Source of the DNA: Lachnospiraceae bacterium AC3007
Lineage (GTDB): Bacteria > Bacillota > Clostridia > Lachnospirales > Lachnospiraceae
Direction of reading: 5' to 3'
NCBI GenBank assembly: GCA_000621405.1
Contig: KK211273.1
Location: forward strand, 117,734-181,733
DNA: 64,000 nt
Numbering within the stretch: position 1 is the first letter of the stretch; each line of letters opens with the position of its first letter. This document shows, one piece after another, positions 30,551 through 38,062 of this stretch. The translations under genes were made by a program, and so were the position numbers. The notes beneath the pieces were generated by a model that saw nothing but the letters and a program-made list of their open reading frames with translations, made no database searches and was not told the DNA's origin.

Positions 30551-32188
30551 TCAATCCCCGTTCTCCGCGCCCTCAACCTGCGACGGCTGTTCCTGGCTGC
30601 TCTCCTCAGATGCCTTCGACGCTTTTTCAGCAGCCTTAGACGCTTCTTCAGCAGCCTTAGACGCTTCCTCAGAAGCCTTAGACGCTTCCTCTTCTTCTTT
30701 CTTCTTTTTCTCTTCCTCGGCCTTCTTCTTGGCCGCTGCCTCCTCTTCAGCCTTCTTCTTGGCCGCTGCCTCCTCTTCGGCCTTCTTCTTCTTTGCTGCT
30801 TCAGCTGCCGCTGCCTCTTCTTCGGCCTTCTTCTTGGCCGCTGCCTCTTCCTCAGCCTTCTTCTTTGCAGCCTCCGATGCCTCTTCCTCTTCTGCCGCCT
30901 TGGAGGCCGCTTCCTTTGAAGCCGCTTCCTTTGAGGCTGCCTCAAGAGACGCCTGTTCCGACGATTTCAGAGCTTCGGTGTCTCCTTCCAGCGACTCCTC
31001 CACCGTACCGTAGCCTGAAGCCACTCCGGTCCAGTGCAGATAGAAGACGTGATGGCCTATTATCGTTCCTTTGATACCCGGCACCACAGTCCTGAAGAAG
31101 AGGCAGTTACCGATATTATTTGCGCCCGCCAGCACCTCATCGGCCGCCTTGTAACAGGTTTCATTAGCTCCTTCTTCAAGCCTTATCGCAAGTCTTCCGG
31201 ATCTGACCGGCTGGAACTGCATCGGCTGGTATACGACTCCCGCTATGGTATTGGGGAATGCTCCGCTTCGCACGCGGTTCATTATCACGGCTCCGACTGC
31301 GATCTTGCCGGCATAGGGCTCGCCGCCCGCTTCGCACTGTATGATCGCTGCAAGCAGATCTCTGTCCCCGGATGCTATCGACACCTCGGAGAGATCCCTG
31401 AATACTGTCTTTTCCGCCTGTTTTGCAAGAGCTTCTTCTTCCTTGAGTTTGTTCTTCAAAGATGAGAGAGTACTCTGACTTGCAACGAGCTTTGCCTCAT
31501 ATTCAAGAGCCTCTCTTTCCTTCTCGGAGATAGCCCCGGCATAGCTTACCAGGCTGTTCTCGGTGCTGTCCACAAGGTCTTCAAGATCCCCTACTTCCTC
31601 TTCCTTCTGGTTGTACAGCTCCTGGAGTTCCTGATCCTCCGTTACCAGAGTTTCCTTCTTCTCCTTCGCCTCATCCATAAGATTCTGGAGCTTATTCAGC
31701 ATCTTTTTGTCATAGTCGTTCATGCGGGCTATATAGATCGCTTTGTTAAGGAATCCCGCCATGCTCCCGGAATTGAAGATAAGATCGTACATATCATTTG
31801 AGCCGCTCTCATAGATACTCCTGATACGGCATTTGATGAAGCGGTACTGCTCATCAGCCTGCTCCACCGCCTCTTCGTATTCCTTTTCTATCTCTTCGAT
31901 CTCTTCCTCTTTTTCCGCGATCTGATCTTCGATATCGGATATCTCTTCGTTTTTTTCATCCAGCTGATCATTCAGATTATTAAGACTGTTCTGGATCGCT
32001 TCCTTTGAATCCTTGAGCTGCTCGATGGTATCCTGTGTATGTCCGAGCTGATCCTTAGTGGTCTTCTGCTCCTGCTCGACCTCCTTGATCTGATCGGACG
32101 TACTGGTCGCAAATGCTGCCGATGCCGGCAGGAGCGCCATGATCAGTGCCACCGCTATGCAAATGCTTCTAGATGGGGTTTTCTTCAT
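30551..32188 (-). CDS. Secreted cell-wall hydrolase: PcsB-like coiled coil, SleB/CwlJ-type domain, Ala/Glu/Lys repeat tail
   Basis: Peptidoglycan hydrolase candidate acting outside the membrane. The 545 aa hold a signal peptide (~1-27, SICIAVALIMALLPASAAFA), a long coiled coil (~30-270) like that of PcsB/CwlO regulators, and a Hydrolase_2 domain (~285-395) with DLLAAIIQCEAGGEPYAGKI, whose Glu in CEAGGE is the likely catalytic acid. The C-terminal ~130 residues are low-complexity repeats of EEEAAAKKKAEEE then EEASKAAEEASKA, probably an extended wall-spanning or surface tail. Start MKKTPSR; it overlaps the dCMP deaminase stop by 4 bp. Last gene of the tsaC-rpiB-dcd unit. Confidence 0.85.
   Translation of the reverse strand: MKKTPSRSICIAVALIMALLPASAAFATSTSDQIKEVEQEQKTTKDQLGHTQDTIEQLKDSKEAIQNSLNNLNDQLDEKNEEISDIEDQIAEKEEEIEEIEKEYEEAVEQADEQYRFIKCRIRSIYESGSNDMYDLIFNSGSMAGFLNKAIYIARMNDYDKKMLNKLQNLMDEAKEKKETLVTEDQELQELYNQKEEEVGDLEDLVDSTENSLVSYAGAISEKEREALEYEAKLVASQSTLSSLKNKLKEEEALAKQAEKTVFRDLSEVSIASGDRDLLAAIIQCEAGGEPYAGKIAVGAVIMNRVRSGAFPNTIAGVVYQPMQFQPVRSGRLAIRLEEGANETCYKAADEVLAGANNIGNCLFFRTVVPGIKGTIIGHHVFYLHWTGVASGYGTVEESLEGDTEALKSSEQASLEAASKEAASKEAASKAAEEEEASEAAKKKAEEEAAAKKKAEEEAAAAEAAKKKKAEEEAAAKKKAEEEAAAKKKAEEEKKKKEEEEASKASEEASKAAEEASKAAEKASKASEESSQEQPSQVEGAENGD
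30610..30955. repeat. In-frame tandem repeats encoding the hydrolase tail
   Basis: Imperfect units of about 30 bp (for example TTCTTCTTGGCCGCTGCCTC, repeated at ~30724 and ~30754, and again near 30830) encode the EEEAAAKKKA pattern; a second block of ~24-bp units (CTTAGACGCTTCTTCAGCAG) at ~30615-30690 encodes EEASKAA. Such a tract is prone to length change by slippage. Confidence 0.75.
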
Positions 32189-32688
32189 AGCTCCATAGTC
32201 ACTTTCCTTCCGCTGGATCCGTACTTTCGGTACTCGACACCGGCGGAATCAAACATCTTCTTTGATGCTACCGTAGATGGTGTGTTTGCATATTTATCCG
32301 AATCATATACTACATGTTTTATCCCTGTCTGAATGATCGCCTTAGCGCACTCATTGCAGGGAAATAAAGTCACATATATGGTTGCCCCGGCCAGAGAAGA
32401 CATTCCTCCCCTGAAGTTCAGGATCGCATTGAGTTCGGCATGAGTCACATATGTGTATTTGACAGAAATCTCATCTCCCTCTCTCGCCCAGGGATATTCA
32501 TCATCCGAGCAGCCGGCAGGAAATCCGTTGTATCCCATAGATAATATCCTGTGATCCGAGCTTACTATACAGGCTCCCACCTGCGAATTCGGATCCTTGG
32601 AGCGCTCGGCCGTAAGCTTTGCCACTCCCATAAAATATTCGTCCCATGTGAGATAGTCTTCCCTTTTGAGAGTTTTTAACTCAGTCAT
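32185..32688 (-). CDS. dCMP deaminase
   Basis: Converts dCMP to dUMP for thymidylate synthesis. The 167-aa zinc enzyme has the HAE motif (THAELNAILN) and PCNEC, the two zinc/catalytic signatures of the ComEB/dCMP deaminase family, plus QVGACIVSSDHRILSMGYNG. It begins 8 bp inside the end of rpiB and its stop overlaps the next gene by ATGA, so it is translationally coupled on both sides. Confidence 0.93.
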   Translation of the reverse strand: MTELKTLKREDYLTWDEYFMGVAKLTAERSKDPNSQVGACIVSSDHRILSMGYNGFPAGCSDDEYPWAREGDEISVKYTYVTHAELNAILNFRGGMSSLAGATIYVTLFPCNECAKAIIQTGIKHVVYDSDKYANTPSTVASKKMFDSAGVEYRKYGSSGRKVTMEL

Positions 32689-33118
32689 CCTGTTCTATTC
32701 CCTGTATCCTTCTCACATGTCTCTCTCCGCCTGAGAACTCAGTCTCAAGGAAGATATCCGTGATCTCCTCGGCAAGTCCGTATCCTACAATGTTCGCCCC
32801 AAGAGCCAGCACATTGGCGTCATTATGGAGTCTTGTCATCTTTGCCATAAGTCCGTTGGTACATACTGCCGCTCTTATCCCCCTGATCCTGTTAGCGGCA
32901 ATGGATATGCCGATCCCGGTAGTGCATATGACTATGCCTCTGTCGGCCCGGCCGGATATGACGGCCTTACCCACGGCTTTTCCGTATGAGGGATAGTCCA
33001 CCGAATCCGTCGAATCGCATCCGAGATCGTTGATCTCATGTCCGTTTTCTCTAAGATGGTCTATTAGTCTGACCTTCAGTTCATATCCGCCGTGATCACA
33101 GGCGATGGCTATCTTCAT
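32681..33118 (-). CDS. rpiB: Ribose-5-phosphate isomerase B
   Basis: Interconverts ribose-5-phosphate and ribulose-5-phosphate. The 145-aa RpiB/LacA-B fold starts KIAIACDHGGYELKVRL and has the catalytic Cys region GIVICTTGIGISIAANRI and the conserved RAAVC. Start ATG follows TTGGAGG. The rpiB-dCMP deaminase-wall hydrolase genes overlap end to end. Confidence 0.93.
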   Translation of the reverse strand: MKIAIACDHGGYELKVRLIDHLRENGHEINDLGCDSTDSVDYPSYGKAVGKAVISGRADRGIVICTTGIGISIAANRIRGIRAAVCTNGLMAKMTRLHNDANVLALGANIVGYGLAEEITDIFLETEFSGGERHVRRIQGIEQDD

Positions 33119-33151
33119 CTTTTACCTCCAAAAATATAGTTATTTCTGCTT

Positions 33152-34201
33152 TCAGTCTGCACTGATCACTCTTCCTTCGGCTGCTCTCGAGAGCCTGTCC
33201 ATTATCGCCCGGCCGAGTCTCGGTGTATCAAAGCACTCACTGTATATATATCTGCACTCCTCTTCGTCAAGCTCTCTCAATATCGAAAAGAGCCTGTGGG
33301 CGATAGTGTCCTCATCATTGAGACTGCCCGCATCATACAGGCTGATATCCTTCGCCCCTTCATACAGGGCTGCATTTTCACGGGCGAATATCACGGCTGT
33401 CTTCCCGCCGTTATGTGCATGTCCGGCAGCGAGTTCCAGTATCCTTCGGGCGGTTTTCTCCGCCTCTCCGCTTACAAGTGTGAGCTCGCCCTTCGGAGCG
33501 TAGTGCCTGTACTTCATACCGGGCGCCCTGGGCTTTTCCGTGGCAGTGGTCTCTATGTCGACAGGTCCCGTCACCCGCTCGACCATCGCTTTATCAATGT
33601 ATCCGTGACGCAGTATCACAGGTCTTGCAGCTGTAAGATCGAGCACTGTGGACTCGAGACCTATCCCGGACTCTCCTCCGTCTATTATCATATCTATACG
33701 GCCGCCAAGATCTTCTTCGCAATGAGAAGCATTAGTGCAGCTCGGCCGTCCCGAACGGTTTGCGGAGGGGGCCGCTATAAATCCTCCGGAGCTTATGATC
33801 ACCTTCTGCATGATCTCATTTTCGGGAAACCTCACTGCTACAGTATCAAGCCCGCCCGTGGTCTCTTTCGGAACGATGTCCTTTTTATTCAATACCATGG
33901 TCAGCGGTCCCGGCCAATAGGCTATGGCAAGCGCATAGGCCGTATCGGGGATGTCTCGGGCTATGGTCTCAAGGTCCTTCAATCGTGCGATATGCACGAT
34001 AAGCGGATTGTCCGACGGCCTTCCCTTGGCTTCGTATATCTTCTTTGAAGATCCGGGATTAAGGGCATCTCCCGCAAGACCGTATACCGTCTCGGTGGGC
34101 ACGGCCACAAGGCCGCCTTTTTTTATGATCCTGCCTGCCTCTTCTATGATCCTGTCGTCTTTTTCCCGGTCACCGCTTATCTTTACTATACGGGTCTGCA
34201 T
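33152..34201 (-). CDS. L-threonylcarbamoyladenylate synthase (Sua5/YwlC type)
   Basis: First step in making the tRNA modification t6A. The 349 aa have the YrdC domain (KKGGLVAVPTETVYGLAGDA, KGRPSDNPLIVH, APSANRSGRPS) and the C-terminal Sua5 domain (~220-349), which distinguishes Sua5 from the shorter TsaC. It lies 33 bp upstream of rpiB and 6 bp after the GH18 protein gene, the same neighbours (rpiB, dCMP deaminase) seen in many Firmicutes. Confidence 0.93.
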   Translation of the reverse strand: MQTRIVKISGDREKDDRIIEEAGRIIKKGGLVAVPTETVYGLAGDALNPGSSKKIYEAKGRPSDNPLIVHIARLKDLETIARDIPDTAYALAIAYWPGPLTMVLNKKDIVPKETTGGLDTVAVRFPENEIMQKVIISSGGFIAAPSANRSGRPSCTNASHCEEDLGGRIDMIIDGGESGIGLESTVLDLTAARPVILRHGYIDKAMVERVTGPVDIETTATEKPRAPGMKYRHYAPKGELTLVSGEAEKTARRILELAAGHAHNGGKTAVIFARENAALYEGAKDISLYDAGSLNDEDTIAHRLFSILRELDEEECRYIYSECFDTPRLGRAIMDRLSRAAEGRVISAD

Positions 34202-34207
34202 CAGTCT

Positions 34208-36001
34208 CTATGACCCCGACGGATAATAAGTGCTTATAGTATCCCAGATATCGGCCGTCTCCTGACCCAGCTTCCAGCAGCCCACTCCTCCGAGGTCATG
34301 AGCCGTCATCACCGCAAGCTTTGAAGAGATGCTCTCGGCATCTTCAAGCCATATGCTGTAAGTCACGCCATCCTTTTCGAATGATGCGTAATTCTGGCAG
34401 GCCTCAGCGTCCCACGTTGCTGTTACGTTGTTGTCAGAAAGAAATGCCGCCGCATCCCTCATGCCAAGGCTTTCACAGGAGAGTGATCCGCCTTCATAGC
34501 TCCACTTTCTTGTATAGAAAGGTATGGCATTTATCACCTGATCTGCGGGAACCTCTTTCAGCGTATCTTCTATTCCCTGCGTCACAAAACCGAGCGATGC
34601 CACGGATCCGGCTTCATTCGATAGCGCCGTATGCTCATCATAACCCATTATTATCACGTAGTCCGCGACTCTCCCCTGGATATCGCGCCTGTAGAAATCC
34701 GTATAATCCTGAGGCACGTAATTATCCACGGACAGCACGATCCCGTTTGCTCTGGTATATATCGAAAGCTCTCTCAGGAACTGGGCGAAATCATCACCCG
34801 TCTCCCCGGCAAGCTGTTCAAAGTCTATGTTGATGCCCTCCAGTCCGTAGGTCATTGCGGCACTGAGTATATTCTGCTCCAGAACGAGCCTCTTTGACGT
34901 GCGGGAGAGCACTTCGTTGGTATCCACGGGATTGGTAAAATTATCCACAACTCCCCAGACCTCATATCCCATCTCATGAGCCTTCGCCACGTAATCTGCG
35001 CTCGCTATGTCTGAGATAGCCCCTTCATTGTCTGCCATGGAAAACCACGTAGGAGCTATCACGTTCATTCCCTTTGTGATCGCTGTGGCATCGTCGAGAT
35101 ACGAATTGGCATCCGAGACAGCCAGATTGTGGAAGCCCAGCACGATCTTGTGGTCCCTTACATTCCTTGTATAGGTAAGATCTGCCTCCTCTCCGCCCGA
35201 GACATCGGACGGAACGCTGTTCCTGTTATCCTTCAGCCTTTTTGTCTCGATGTATCCCGAGATCCCCTGATATCTGACGCTGGCCCATGCTTCTTCTTCC
35301 TCGAGTACTTCTATCTCATCGCCTTTATCGAGATCGACGAGAATGGCGGATTTTTTATCCGCTGATTCTCTGAGTTCGGTGTCTTCGGCCAGTTCCGCCG
35401 ACGTAACGGGATCTGTACCTGTACTGATATCAACTCTTTCGGGGTCTTCATATATCTCATATGAAAGAGGGGCAAAGCGCCTTAAAAAAGGGATCGAAAT
35501 ATATACAGCATCCTGCTGCACAATATAATCGCTTCCCTCGGCTCCTTCCACCGCCTTCGTGGCTCCGGTCACGAGCAGGTGTCCCTCAAGGCTGTCATAA
35601 TAGAAATTGTCATAGAACTTATTTGCCATGGCCATGGAGATATACGGCGTATCTCCCTGTATCACGGCCTTTTCTTCGGATACCTCTCCGTTAAGGATCA
35701 CTGCCGTTCCAAGAGACGGATCTATGCCAAGATAATCATTAAGGTCTGCTTTTTCTTTTGATCCGCCGATCTCCTTAAAGAGGCTTGTGCCAAGAAGCAC
35801 TATCGCTACTGCAGCGATCACAAGTCCGGTGAGGATCAGGGGAAGATTTTTCGCAAAACTGCTCCTCTCCCTGCGTCTGCCTTCTCTGCGGACAGGTCTT
35901 TCCCGCCTTGCCGGCCTTCGTCCGTATCCGCCGAGGTCCTCTCTCTCGTACCGTCTTGCCCTTTCTCTTTTCCTTCTCTCGGTCTCCCGGGTCTCTCGCA
36001 T
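34208..36001 (-). CDS. Membrane-anchored GH18-fold surface protein with SH3 domain
   Basis: The 597 aa are arranged as an Arg/Glu-rich cytoplasmic tail (~1-48), one membrane helix (~53-72, LPLILTGLVIAAVAIVLLG), a copper-amine-oxidase-N-like region (~90-195), a bacterial SH3 domain (~205-265) and a C-terminal glycoside-hydrolase family 18 TIM barrel (~285-597). The GH18 motif reads EGINIDFE, keeping the catalytic Glu, so it may cleave amino-sugar polymers; relatives act on the spore or cell wall. Probably acts at the outer face of the membrane. First gene of the unit running through tsaC, rpiB and the wall hydrolase; the ribosome-binding site (AGAAGAG) is weak. Confidence 0.82.
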   Translation of the reverse strand: MRETRETERRKRERARRYEREDLGGYGRRPARRERPVRREGRRRERSSFAKNLPLILTGLVIAAVAIVLLGTSLFKEIGGSKEKADLNDYLGIDPSLGTAVILNGEVSEEKAVIQGDTPYISMAMANKFYDNFYYDSLEGHLLVTGATKAVEGAEGSDYIVQQDAVYISIPFLRRFAPLSYEIYEDPERVDISTGTDPVTSAELAEDTELRESADKKSAILVDLDKGDEIEVLEEEEAWASVRYQGISGYIETKRLKDNRNSVPSDVSGGEEADLTYTRNVRDHKIVLGFHNLAVSDANSYLDDATAITKGMNVIAPTWFSMADNEGAISDIASADYVAKAHEMGYEVWGVVDNFTNPVDTNEVLSRTSKRLVLEQNILSAAMTYGLEGINIDFEQLAGETGDDFAQFLRELSIYTRANGIVLSVDNYVPQDYTDFYRRDIQGRVADYVIIMGYDEHTALSNEAGSVASLGFVTQGIEDTLKEVPADQVINAIPFYTRKWSYEGGSLSCESLGMRDAAAFLSDNNVTATWDAEACQNYASFEKDGVTYSIWLEDAESISSKLAVMTAHDLGGVGCWKLGQETADIWDTISTYYPSGS

Positions 36002-36108
36002 TACTCTTCTGACGCCGGATATACAATATATTGTCCGGCGGAATAACTCCTTAGTCTAATCCTTGTGGTTTTGCAGGAAAACCTGATCTCCCACTTTAAA
36101 CCCTGTGC
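36002..36108 (-). other. 5' leader of the GH18-tsaC-rpiB unit with two hairpins
   Basis: From the promoter at 36109-36137 the transcript has a ~100-nt leader. It can form GGTTTT/AAAACC (~36069-36085) and CGCCGGA/TCCGGCG (~36013-36042) just ahead of the start codon. The second hairpin lies next to the ATG and could affect translation. No known riboswitch was recognised. Confidence 0.35.
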
Positions 36109-36137
36109 ATTTTACCATAGTTTACATAAACTTGCAA
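36109..36137 (-). promoter_or_regulatory. Strong sigma-A promoter for the GH18 unit
   Basis: On the minus strand: -35 TTGCAA (36132-36137), exact 17-nt spacer, -10 TAAAAT (36109-36114) preceded by TGG (extended -10). Confidence 0.65.
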
Positions 36138-36242
36138 GTTAACCGGCCCCGGCAGGCGGGTTGTACGCGATAAGCTTTTCGGGGCGCCAATATCGCAGAT
36201 ACCTGAACCATCGTCTGCCGGAAGCCGGCATACAGGGAAAAT

Positions 36243-36464
36243 TTATTTTACATGATCATATCTGATCTGAACTACGTGATTATCAGTATCAGTCACATAA
36301 TCCGGCATGTAGACCTCATCCTCATGGACCATCATGATATCCACTATCTCCTGAGGGGTGCTGGGACGGTCCTCAAAGAAGATCGGAACGCCGTTCGCCT
36401 GATATCTGGCAAGCATCATCATAAGCTCAACATCAACACCATCATGTCTCTTAGCTGCATCCAT
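36243..36464 (-). CDS. Small protein of unknown function, 73 aa
   Basis: Not recognised. From the ATG at 36464 the product begins MDAAKRHDGVDVELMMMLAR and is soluble and acidic, with no membrane segment or cysteine. The frame is open to 36488, but the 36464 start has a textbook AAGGAGT 8-9 nt upstream, while the outer ATG has none. The centre (GVPIFFEDRPSTPQEIVDIM) and the C-terminal YMPDYVTDTDNHVVQIRYDH look well structured. It lies downstream of a candidate structured RNA and upstream of the GH18 promoter, and may be read through from the RNA's promoter. Confidence 0.65.
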   Translation of the reverse strand: MDAAKRHDGVDVELMMMLARYQANGVPIFFEDRPSTPQEIVDIMMVHEDEVYMPDYVTDTDNHVVQIRYDHVK

Positions 36465-36613
36465 AAGATCACTCCTTGTTACTTCCATAAAGAGGTGCTT
36501 ATTTGTGATATATCCGCCGCTTCTTTGGAATTTAACACTCTGCTTACAGTTACGATAGGGCGATCAGAGGATGCAAAAATAAGCTTGAAAGAATGATTGC
36601 ATTTAGTATCTGG

Positions 36614-36841
36614 ATAAAAAAATAAGGGAAGTCCTTGATACGGCAGGGCCGTACTGAATACCGGGCTCTTATGCCCGTTCGCGTTACGTATCCGTTGCTT
36701 TGAGCGCTTCAGAAGAACGTCCGCGTTAATCGACACCCCAAACGGGGCCTTCGGATGATATATGAAGTATCATCCGGATCAATCCCTTTTTACTGACCGG
36801 TCACCTCCTTTACTGCATCGAGATTTCCGATCGCTCTACAC
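36614..36841 (-). ncRNA. Candidate structured non-coding RNA (~228 nt), family unknown
   Basis: The ~500-bp stretch between the small protein and the ferredoxin has no supported ORF but holds a self-contained unit: a near-consensus promoter (36848-36876), a G/C-rich body with several hairpins, and an intrinsic end. Hairpins on the minus strand: CGGATGATA/TATCATCCG, CCCC/GGGG around a TTTG-like loop, CGGGC/GCCCG (~36666-36682) and TACGGC/GCCGTA (36639-36653). The 3' end is AAGG/CCTT followed by ATTTTTTTA (36615-36623). An internal AAAAAGGGA can pair with TCCCTT near the end to close the structure. A perfect AAAGGAGG near the 5' part has no usable start codon. It did not resemble tmRNA, RNase P, SRP RNA, T-box or common riboswitches; it could also be a long leader of the downstream gene. 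Confidence 0.45.
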
Positions 36842-36847
36842 CGAAGC

Positions 36848-36876
36848 ACTATATTACCTTTTGAATCCGATTGCAA
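36848..36876 (-). promoter_or_regulatory. Near-consensus promoter of the candidate RNA
   Basis: On the minus strand: -35 TTGCAA (36871-36876), exact 17-nt spacer, -10 TATAGT (36848-36853). It lies downstream of the ferredoxin terminator, so it starts a separate transcript. Confidence 0.65.
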
Positions 36877-36910
36877 TAGTTTTTTACATTTTGTGAAAAA
36901 CGTTCGAAGT

Positions 36911-36945
36911 GTTGAAAAGCCCCGTCCGCATTCGCGAACGGGGCT
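36911..36945 (-). terminator. Terminator after the ferredoxin gene
   Basis: On the minus strand AGCCCCGT / ACGGGGCT (36918-36945) encloses a 12-nt loop and is followed by TTTTC. It lies ~20 bp after the ferredoxin stop. Confidence 0.8.
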
Positions 36946-36965
36946 CTTCTGTCTTTTTGTCTTTC

Positions 36966-37136
36966 TTACTCTGCTGCGATAGCGCCTACAGGGCAGCCGC
37001 CTTCACAAGCTCCGCAGTCGATGCAGGTTGCAGCGTCGATCTCGAACTTGCCGTCTCCCTCTGATATGGCATTAACGGGGCACTGAGCCGCGCATGCTCC
37101 ACAGCTGATGCACGAATCATTTATTACGTGAGCCAT
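36966..37136 (-). CDS. 2[4Fe-4S] ferredoxin, 56 aa
   Basis: Small low-potential electron carrier of clostridial type. The protein starts MAHVINDSCISCGACAAQCP and repeats the motif as CIDCGACEGGCP, giving the eight cysteines for two [4Fe-4S] clusters. The length (56 aa) is exactly that of clostridial ferredoxins. Start ATG at 37136 follows AAGGAGG. It has its own promoter and terminator, so it is a monocistronic, probably highly expressed gene. It could supply electrons to enzymes such as the glycyl-radical activase at 47.8 kb, but that is inference. Confidence 0.95.
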   Translation of the reverse strand: MAHVINDSCISCGACAAQCPVNAISEGDGKFEIDAATCIDCGACEGGCPVGAIAAE

Positions 37137-37205
37137 TTGTATATTCCTCCTTATAACTTGTTATAACTTCAGAAGCATCGGGATATATGCTTCATGTGCT
37201 TAAGT

Positions 37206-37234
37206 ATTGTACAATAGTAGAATCCTAAAATCAA
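37206..37234 (-). promoter_or_regulatory. Sigma-A promoter of the ferredoxin gene
   Basis: On the minus strand: -35 TTGATT (37229-37234), exact 17-nt spacer, -10 TACAAT (37206-37211); leader ~65 nt with AAGGAGG before the ATG. Confidence 0.65.
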
Positions 37235-37243
37235 TCGCCATCG

Positions 37244-38035
37244 TCAGATTATAGCAAGCTTCTCCATGGCATAACTTTCGATGATGACATCAAAGTGCTC
37301 CTTTATCCTGCCCTCTATGGCAGTGGAGCATTCCTCCATGCGTCCGTACTCGGTGATTATATTACATACCTTATTGAACACTTCAGGCGTATGATCCGTC
37401 TTTCTTAAGAGAAGATAGTATCTCTTGTCCTCGGGATTCTTGTAGAGCACGTTATTGCCGTGGTAGATCCCCTTCAGTATCTTGGAGACCCTTATCACAT
37501 CATCCAGATCGCTGAAAGAATAAAGCTTGGTCAGATCCACCTGGATCGTGATCTTGACTTCTCTCTCAACGCCTGCATCGGATCCGACCTTACGGCTTGC
37601 TGCTATCGTATCGCCGGATTCACTCGTTGACAGTGCCATCTGGGCATCATCCACCTGCTCCTTGAGCTTTCTGAACAGATCGATGATATCGTCGGCGCTC
37701 CCGGGATCCCTGCGCTTTTTAGTATCCTGACTGTCGTTCTCGCTTAATGACGGAGCAAATTTCGAGAATCTGGTATCGAGCTCCTCCGGATCCTCCACCT
37801 TCGTGATGACGAGCACTATGGCATCATTTGAAATCGGGATAGCCTCTATCATGAGAGGTATATCCTCCACATCAAATCCAAATCTGTGATGGGCCTCGCG
37901 CATCATGTCCTTGAAAAGGCTCTTCGCCTTATCCGTACCGTAAGCCAGCTCGCTCATCTTAAGGTTCCTTGATACGAGGTCATTCTTTGTAAGAGTGCAT
38001 CTTATCTGTTTTTCGTTAACCTTCTCTATCTTCAT
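37244..38035 (-). CDS. mecA: MecA-type adaptor protein
   Basis: Adaptor that delivers substrates to ClpC/ClpP. The 263-aa protein has the MecA N-terminal substrate domain (MKIEKVNEKQIRCTLTKNDL), a charged variable linker (~95-150) and the C-terminal ClpC-binding domain (~155-263, with YSFSDLDDVIRVSKIL and the ending HFDVIIESYAMEKL). The frame opens 8 codons earlier; the ATG at 38035 is chosen because it gives the family start and has GGAGG 6 nt upstream. It begins ~28 bp after dnaB on the same strand. Confidence 0.88.
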   Translation of the reverse strand: MKIEKVNEKQIRCTLTKNDLVSRNLKMSELAYGTDKAKSLFKDMMREAHHRFGFDVEDIPLMIEAIPISNDAIVLVITKVEDPEELDTRFSKFAPSLSENDSQDTKKRRDPGSADDIIDLFRKLKEQVDDAQMALSTSESGDTIAASRKVGSDAGVEREVKITIQVDLTKLYSFSDLDDVIRVSKILKGIYHGNNVLYKNPEDKRYYLLLRKTDHTPEVFNKVCNIITEYGRMEECSTAIEGRIKEHFDVIIESYAMEKLAII

Positions 38036-38062
38036 GTCAGTCCTCCATGCATTATGCATGAG

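Noticed and set aside
30502..30945. Arg/Lys-rich 147-codon minus-strand frame
   Set aside because: An alternative frame of the repeat tail of the wall hydrolase; pure repeat composition and no start signal.
36479..36736. 85-codon frame through the candidate RNA
   Set aside because: Starts at a GTG without a Shine-Dalgarno sequence and runs through hairpins and the T-rich end; no protein-like conservation signal visible.
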